Assembly (NCBI RefSeq): GCF_964340395.1
Contig: NC_135555.1
Location: 11,910,931 to 11,926,245, forward strand
DNA: 15,315 bases
Direction: 5' to 3'
DNA from: Glandiceps talaboti
Taxonomy: Eukaryota; Hemichordata; Enteropneusta; Spengelidae
Shown in pieces: positions 1 through 15,315 of this stretch (position 1 is the first letter of the stretch; each line of letters starts with the position of its first letter). The position numbers and the translations under genes are program-made. The notes under the pieces are model-generated. The model was not told where the DNA came from. It did no database searches and saw nothing but the letters and a program-made list of their open reading frames with translations.

Positions 1-281
1 CCCAGAGACTTGTCCTGGTGTTACTATCTCAAACTCTACACCATGGCCAGAGATTTGTCTTGGTGCTACTATCTCAAGAACTCTACACCAAGCCAAGGAA
101 GTTTGGCCATCTGTTTTGACTTTGAAATTACTACTCTGCTAAATATAAATGATCATGCATATATTGGCAACCCTCCTACTTTAAGTCACATGGGGGGGGG
201 CCATGATTACATAAAAGGTTTACACTTGGCACGGCGAAGAGAGCTTCTTGAGATAATAACACCAAGACAAGTCTCTTGGCT
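1..281. repeat. 45-bp direct repeat pair with an inverted third copy
   Basis: Two head-to-tail copies of an about 45-bp unit lie at 2-46 and 47-94; both contain TTGTCYTGGTGYTACTATCT and CTCTACACCA. The reverse complement of 239-281 gives a third copy (GAGACTTGTCTTGGTGTTAT...), so the block is a foldback with about 145 bp between the arms. The left copy starts at the window edge, so the element probably continues outside. No transposase is visible, and a 91-codon open frame across it is not credible as a gene. It could be the end of a MITE or a local inverted duplication. Confidence 0.7.
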
Positions 282-943
282 ATAACTTCAAACACCTACA
301 GAAAGTTTCCCAGTACATGGTTCGGAAATGTTCTGAGCTTGTTCTGTATATGAGTACCAATATGATCACTAATAAAAATATATTTTTGTTGCGGGTCAAA
401 ATGACAAAATAAGATTTTCACGTGAGCAGCTACATCTACATATGCTACACAAAGTGGTATGTTGTTGAACTTACTTTGAAAATCATATCTTGCTGTTCCA
501 ATAAGTGTCAATGGTACACACGACTTGACCATAGCCTAGTGAAGGAACCAATCCAATTTAAAATCATAGTTTATCGATACAACATATGTAGATTCTCCTT
601 AACATTGACTGTCAAGTTAGGGTAACAAGGTGACAACATAGTCTACTCTGTTCTCAGTGTGTTCTTTTCCAAGATACATATATATGTGCTTCATATGCTT
701 CCGTTTTGTGCACAATTTTTTGATAAACTATTTAAACCTAAGAGTCTCCTCGAAAAAAAATGCTTTTTGACTCGGTCACTGCATCTTTGTGTAATTCACT
801 CACTTTGTACAAGTTTATTCCTCCTGAAAACTGGAATGTTTTTGTAAACAAGATGTGTAACTATCACGACTTCTGTATAAATGATATTAATTGCTTCTAG
901 GCTAGACTTATCTTACTTTGACTGTGAGGGCGCTATGACTCAC
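282..943. other. no supported gene; probable intron or 3' part of minus-strand gene
   Basis: Short open frames on both strands have no domain signature and no paired splice sites giving a sensible peptide. A minus-strand acceptor-like site near 826-832 leads straight into a stop in the required phase. The next exon of the minus-strand zinc-finger gene would be expected here or beyond the left edge, but I cannot identify it. A GAGGGCGCTAT word at 926-936 recurs in similar form at 2307-2317 and 3693-3700. Confidence 0.5.
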
Positions 944-1081
944 CTCACATTTCTCCCTGAGGACAACAACTTCTGATTCTTTACAAAGTGCTTCATCCCA
1001 GTAACTTGGTTTCCTCACTCCTGACACAATATCACATCGAAGGAAGTCACAGTAGTCTGCTAAACACACTGAATTGTCTGC
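944..1081 (-). CDS. zinc-finger gene, exon 4 (Cys-rich segment)
   Basis: 46 codons, phase 0 to 0, between TTTTGTAG (1089-1082) and a GTGAGT donor (943-938). It encodes ADNSVCLADYCDFLRCDIV through KPSYWDEALCKES to LREKCE. Five Cys residues and one Trp are spaced as in a structured domain. It joins cleanly after HSDKVLQ of exon 3. The reading continues in the next exon, which lies beyond 944 and is not identified. Confidence 0.7.
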
Positions 1082-3457
1082 CTACAAAATAACACAAATA
1101 ACACAAACATTTTATCAATACATTTCATCACATTGGCACATCTGTCATGACAACCCATTTACCTAATCAAGCTGTATTGAGAGTACAAAATTGGGGAGAT
1201 ATATGGACTAATACTTTTATGTCTGCGTGCATTACTAGCTTTTGTAGTCACCACAGAAAAGGAGAATACTACTATTTATAATGGGATAATGGAGGTCAAG
1301 CTATACGCAAACTAATATAAGACACACACTAAAATTATTGTTGAATGTTGATTGTTGTAGATTACACACGAGGGTGATAGTACATAGTTATGCCTTGGTT
1401 GTTAAGATGGATGTACTCCCTCAGTAATCAAGATAGTGTAAACACTGAGCTAGGTTGGATAAATGTGTGCTCACTTGAAGAAAACTTGCTATCAGAGACG
1501 CTACTCTACTGTGGATGAAATTGCATCATCATTCATTGCAAGCTTATATCACACTACACTGTAAGATATGTCATGTTGTTCAGCCCTATCAGGCTTCTCA
1601 ACCACTCAGTTGAGTGTTGGCTAATAATATAAATAGCTTGGTACAAATGTATCTTACAGACTAACATTACATATGTTGCAACAATAGTTTTAGTTTGTGT
1701 CTATTTTACCCTTTCTATCACACTATCCCTGCCAGTCCTGTTACTGTTATACATGTGATACTACAGGTCCTATCTAAAGATCACGTTAAGGACAAAAGTA
1801 AGTATGATAATGTACGACACAAACCTGAAGGACCTTGTCAGAATGTCTATTGTCAAAGTGAGCATCCAGTGTATGTTCTGTCATGAAGGCCTTGCCACAG
1901 AACTCACATGACCATTTAGTTGCGCTATCCTGTCTCTTGTGTTGTTCACTGACAAGGTACAGATCTCTTGACGGCTTGAATGCACATGATTCAGGTAAAC
2001 TTGTATTTTCATCTATGTAGTGGTTGAAAAAATGCTGCAACACAAATGCACACAATTGTTTGTTATTTGGGTAGAATTCATAAGAAGCTTTGGCAAATCA
2101 GACATTCAGTGGTGCCTTTATGTATTGTGAGGGTGGTAAGGATGTTTTCAGAAGCTGTAATAGCTCACGCAGCGGCAGATCAATGACTAGTACGCATGCG
2201 GGTCCTATATACTATGCGATATTTTTTTGGTGCTTTTAACCAAGGATGCATTGCGGTGCAATGACTACGCATGTGTGTTCAATATGCTATGCGCATTCTC
2301 CATGCAGAGGGCGCTATCTACAGTATCGTCGTGAGGCAGCCCGTCACAAATGAATCTACCCTGTGTGAGCTTATGGGCATTGTCTAGTTATGATATTAAG
2401 TCATATTCTGGTTACAAAAGTTCCAGTCATTTCTGCAATTGTTCAACTGTTTCACAAATATCACTTTCATTGTGTTTCTCTGAGTATTATCAAACAAATG
2501 AATACAAAGTACACAATTTTCAGATGGATAGAAATTTTTTTTAAACTTAGTAATTTTTTTTAATGATGACATGGCACTATAATTTCAAGCACACTAAAAC
2601 TTCCAAACAGTCACTAACATCTAAGTATAAAACAAATGTATAAAAATGTTTACTTACCTCTTCCAGAATCTGCCTGACTATTCTGGAGTGGCGTCTCGAA
2701 CATATGTTACCATAACAACATACATTTATTGACAATATCAAGAAAATTATGATAGTTTCCTGCAATAAACAAAATACAGACACCTAACTTCAAGAACTCA
2801 GTAAGAGAAATCTGTATGAGTTGTAAATTTAAATTTCTGTGTTGTTTCCCACTGTAGCTTTTTAGCAGTTGAATAAAATAAGAAATAGAATGTATTGTGG
2901 TTCTAATAATCTTTATAATGCTTACTTCCACATAGTACTACATTTCGACCACAGTAACCTGTGAGCTGACATGCTATTGAATATTCGTAAATATCTCATT
3001 ATTTTGTATTATGGCCATCCTTGAATATTATATTATTATTAGCTCACAAGTGACTGTGGTTTCGACCATGACAAGGGAGTCTTCTGCAGGATCACCACAG
3101 TCATCCGATCATTTCATAACACTGAAATTTCTTTTTTTTTTCAGTGATATGTAAATGCACTTGTTCCTTTTTCTTGCATGTCCCTTGGTCTGTAGCACAG
3201 GTACTCGAATCAATGTGTAGAAAAAAATGTATTGTATACTTATTTATATACAAATTACAATACATTTTTTTTCTACACATTGATTCGAGTACCTGTGGTC
3301 TGTAGGCTACCTATTTGATGGAACCGTGTTATCAGTTATATTTTAAGATGGATTATTACGGTGTGAGTGACTTGAATCTAACAGAGGAGCCTGGACTCGT
3401 GCTGGAGTCTGGAGAGAAGCTTACCAAATGTTTTACAGCAGTCGACGTTCCAAACAT
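944..3457 (-). CDS. Signal-peptide-like C2H2 zinc-finger protein, 4 exons, 3' partial
   Basis: Join on the minus strand: 3457-3425, 2759-2658, 2034-1825, 1081-944. All junctions are phase 0, giving 161 codons with the end off the left edge. Residues 13-25 are a hydrophobic stretch (TIIIFLILSINVC) after a short N-terminus with a Lys-His pair, as in a signal peptide or anchor. A charged helix follows (CSRRHSRIVRQILEE, about 31-45). A C2H2 finger occupies 88-109: C88, C91, H104, H109, spacing C-X2-C-X12-H-X4-H. A Cys-rich segment follows (VCLADYCDFLRC, about 120-131). Splice sites are good: GTAAGC, GTAAGT, GTTTGT and GTGAGT donors; TTGCAG, TTGCAG and TTGTAG acceptors. The joined protein reads smoothly, which is the main support. 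I do not recognise the family. A secreted or lumenal protein with a classical zinc finger would be unusual, so the first exon and the signal peptide need checking; without them the finger would suggest nucleic-acid binding. Confidence 0.65.
1082..1824 (-). other. intron 3 of the zinc-finger gene
   Basis: 743 bp bounded by GTTTGT and TTGTAG on the minus strand. No further exon, RNA gene or repeat array is evident. A plus-strand open frame at 1695-1886 overlaps the exon 3 boundary and lacks coding character. Confidence 0.55.
1825..2034 (-). CDS. zinc-finger gene, exon 3 (C2H2 finger)
   Basis: 70 codons, phase 0 to 0. The acceptor is GTGTTGCAG just above 2034 and the donor CAG/GTTTGT at 1824. 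It begins HFFNHYIDENTSLPESC and contains WSCEFCGKAFMTEHTLDAHF followed by DNRH, a full C-X2-C-X12-H-X4-H finger with the Phe and Leu core residues in their canonical places. An alternative donor four residues earlier (AAG/GTCCTT) is weaker. Confidence 0.8.
2035..2657 (-). other. intron 2 of the zinc-finger gene, with degenerate direct repeat
   Basis: 623 bp bounded by GTAAGT and GTTGCAG on the minus strand. It contains two diverged copies of an about 40-bp sequence, 2181-2219 and 2259-2295, both CAATGACTA...CGCATG...TAT-CTATGCG. GCATGCG and ATGCGCAT words resemble NRF1-type sites, but their position inside the intron makes a promoter role speculative. A GAGGGCGCTAT word is at 2307-2317. Confidence 0.5.
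2658..2759 (-). CDS. zinc-finger gene, exon 2 (hydrophobic N-terminus)
   Basis: 34 codons between a TTTATTGCAG acceptor (2765-2760 and upstream) and a perfect GTAAGT donor (2657-2652). It encodes the hydrophobic segment ETIIIFLILSINVCCYG and the basic helix NICSRRHSRIVRQILEE. Predicted signal cleavage would fall around the CCYG/N junction. Phase 0 at both ends. Confidence 0.6.
2943..3067. mobile_element. MITE with 19-bp inverted ends and TTTCGACC flanks
   Basis: The left arm 2949-2967 (CCACAGTAACCTGTGAGCT) and right arm 3041-3059 match as an inverted repeat at 17 of 19 positions. The octamer TTTCGACC occurs immediately outside in direct orientation at 2943-2950 and 3060-3067. The CC overlaps the left arm, so the target duplication is either 6 or 8 bp. 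The interior, about 70 bp, is AT-rich and non-coding. Length about 110 bp. An 8-bp duplication would fit hAT-type elements. It lies in intron 1 of the minus-strand gene. Confidence 0.75.
3188..3305. mobile_element. near-perfect palindromic MITE with 8-bp target duplication
   Basis: Arms 3196-3236 and 3256-3297 are reverse complements over about 41 bp, differing by one T in the T-run, with a 19-bp AT loop. The ends are CACAGGTACTCGAATC and its complement. GTCTGTAG flanks directly at 3188-3195 and 3298-3305, a clean 8-bp duplication, which is the length typical of hAT superfamily insertions. It is non-coding and only 102 bp, so it must be non-autonomous. It lies in intron 1 of the minus-strand gene, 120 bp from its proposed first exon. 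Confidence 0.9.
3425..3457 (-). CDS. zinc-finger gene, candidate first coding exon
   Basis: Eleven codons from an ATG at 3457-3455 with G at -3, ending CATTTG before a GTAAGC donor (3424-3419). It supplies MFGTSTAVKHL in phase 0, matching the phase of the acceptor at 2760. It was chosen because the acceptor upstream of 2759 (TTTATTGCAG) implies an upstream exon, and because it places the start next to the promoter-like stretch 3577-3746. The alternative is a start at 2783, inside an unspliced exon 2 (MSVFCLLQ...). A 77-codon open frame runs the other way across this stretch. Confidence 0.4.
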
Positions 3458-3576
3458 GTCACCGTTCGTTCCCTATCTTCAATATACTACTAAATACCAG
3501 TCCAAAGACAGATTTTCCGCTAAAGCAATGCTAAATCTGATACAGTAAACATTGCACATTAACACCCACAGTCGCT

Positions 3577-3720
3577 AACTTCCGATACTATTGTGGTTGA
3601 TCACCATTTACAGCGCTATCGCTTGACTTCCGAGGGGTTATATTATTTTCCAGTACCCGGAAGTTATAGCGTTTTGACGCAAAACACTGTGTGAGGGCGC
3701 TGTATGTCGTGTAACTTCCT
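3577..3720. promoter_or_regulatory. cluster of four ETS-type GGAAGT sites
   Basis: ACTTCCG at 3578-3584 and 3626-3632, CCGGAAGT at 3657-3664 and ACTTCCT at 3714-3720 all carry the ETS GGAAGT core, on either strand, within 144 bp. The cluster sits between the start codons of the two divergently arranged genes, where a shared promoter is expected. No TATA box is clear. ETS binding is inferred from consensus only. Confidence 0.5.
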
Positions 3721-3736
3721 ATATATGGGAATGCAC

Positions 3737-3746
3737 GGGAATTCCC
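3737..3746. promoter_or_regulatory. palindromic kappaB-type site
   Basis: GGGAATTCCC matches the NF-kappaB/Rel consensus GGGRNYYYCC in full and is its own reverse complement. It lies 466 bp upstream of the death-domain gene start and 280 bp upstream of the minus-strand start. ATGGGAAT/ATTCCCAT around it forms a small additional dyad (3725-3748). Chance occurrence of a 10-mer is possible. Confidence 0.45.
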
Positions 3747-4211
3747 ATGATTGTATTTTACATTGGATATAGCTCAACGCCTATATATTTCTGCAGGTAT
3801 TTTTTTTTCGATATTCTCTTTGTCTCGTTCTGGTTTCATCATTGAAAAAGAGCTTCATACGGACATAGTTTGAACAAGAACTGATTACTTTTTTTGGTTA
3901 GGCCTAGACGTAAAATTGTGATTTAAAATTAACTTACTTAGATTGTGTTTTTTCGCAAACTTTGAACCTCGACAAATTATATATTCACCAAATGCGAACG
4001 TAGACATACTTTTCACAACTGCAACCGTATCAAAATACTCAAGACGCATTCAACACCGATTCTAAAAATCTTATAGGTATGCATACAGACGCTTAAAATG
4101 CAGTAACCGTACAATTAACCATTCATTCTACAGCAAACTGTTGCTTACTATTACTTGACGTAAATATTTCACCTGACAGTACTTCCTGGAACCACCATTG
4201 AAATTCACAAA

Positions 4212-14731
<10,520 letters not shown>

Positions 14732-15315
14732 GTAAGTGAATGTAATTAATGATTCAGTAAAGGCGTGTGTTGAGCCATTTTCGGGATTTCATGCAAGGGT
14801 TTATGGGAAAATATACTGCTGACACCATTTATGTACCATAATGTTTATTCTTGACACTCTTTGCATTTGTCAAGACAAGGAGTTTGCGGTAAAAAAAAAA
14901 AAAAAAAAAAGATGTCATCGCAAGAGATTTCCCATAAACCCCTGCAGGAAGTCTTCTAATATTGCCGAACACATGTCAAGTGTAGTAGAGCTTCGCTACA
15001 ATCTTTCAATGTTGATATGATTAAGTTATCAAGGTGCACTATTTTATCAACCAGAATCATTTTGTACGTTGGTAGAAGGAATCATACGGGCTTTCCTTAA
15101 CTATCAAGTCACAGTTTACGGGATTCGACATGGCGGTTACAGAAGATTATTCATTGTTTTAGGCATATATTTTACGGGGTCAACCAGCCAAGTATTTATC
15201 ACACACCTCAGAGTAATACCTTGTCTGTAAATAACTATTTTGTACCACCACCATAACGGATAAATAGGACCTACATGCTAAGATCACATCATCCTAACAT
15301 GGACCACTGTAGTTC
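14732..15315 (+). other. intron 15 (incomplete), no exon identified
   Basis: From the GTAAGT donor to the window end. It contains the hairpin at 14766-14973 with a 20-bp poly(A) run (14891-14910). No acceptor followed by a credible phase 0 to 1 exon was found in 14974-15315. Confidence 0.6.
14766..14973. mobile_element. 208-bp hairpin element with internal A20
   Basis: The left end TGTGTTGAGCCATTTTC and the reverse complement of the right end TGTGTTCGGCAATATTA align. Both arms share GGGTTTATGGGAAA (14799-14812 and the complement of 14925-14937) and TGACA inside. The arms are about 60 bp at roughly 70 percent identity. Likely a decayed MITE; the poly(A) run is asymmetric, on one side of the loop. 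Confidence 0.6.

Noticed and set aside
10-285. 91-codon frame at the left edge
   Set aside because: Encoded almost entirely by the direct/inverted 45-bp repeats.
3315-3548. 77-codon plus-strand open frame with natural-looking composition
   Set aside because: No domain recognised and no supporting splice partners; the minus-strand reading of the same stretch gives an exon in the right phase for the zinc-finger gene. It remains a possible small ORF.

Overview
The window is animal genomic DNA. Protein signal sits in short GT-AG bounded exons (73-763 bp for almost all of them), separated by introns of roughly 0.3-1.2 kb. The introns are crowded with microsatellites, small hairpin transposons and a tRNA-derived element. 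Low GC, TTAGGG-like remnants and the domain types suggest an invertebrate metazoan, for example a hemichordate, cephalochordate, echinoderm or mollusc. The species cannot be fixed from the sequence alone.

Minus strand, about 3457 down to 944 and running off the left edge: four phase-0 exons of a gene I do not recognise by name. Joined, they give a hydrophobic, signal-peptide-like N-terminus, a Cys/Arg/His-containing helix, one clean C2H2 zinc finger, and a Cys-rich segment. The first exon is the least certain.

The 754 bp between the two start codons (3458-4211) looks like a shared divergent promoter. It holds four ETS-type GGAAGT sites within 144 bp and a perfect palindromic kappaB-type decamer.

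Plus strand, 4212 to 14731 and continuing off the right edge: a 15-exon (so far) gene encoding at least about 874 residues. Order: short N-terminus, two death-fold domains (both in one 763-bp exon), a basic linker, a Gly-rich motif resembling the RHIM/amyloid core, then four UBA-like domains. Each UBA unit is built from a three-exon cassette with the same phases: A, phase 1 to 0, helices 1-2 with the MGF loop; B, phase 0 to 0, helix 3 plus acidic/Ser-rich spacer; C, phase 0 to 1, spacer. The cassette is symmetric (1-1), so it can be duplicated without breaking frame, and units 1 and 2 are visibly the closest pair. I infer a signalling adaptor that couples death-domain assembly to ubiquitin binding, analogous in logic to cIAPs (UBA plus CARD), NEMO-type readers or RIPK1 (RHIM plus death domain). 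No named orthologue is claimed.

Mobile and repeat content: an approximately 0.8-kb dispersed element in intron 3 (6578-7358), at least three miniature inverted-repeat elements with short flanking direct repeats (2943-3067, 3188-3305, 11249-11296), two larger imperfect hairpins (14142-14301, 14766-14973), a degenerate tRNA-Thr-like SINE head (about 12166-12239, minus), and a different simple repeat in nearly every intron of the plus-strand gene.
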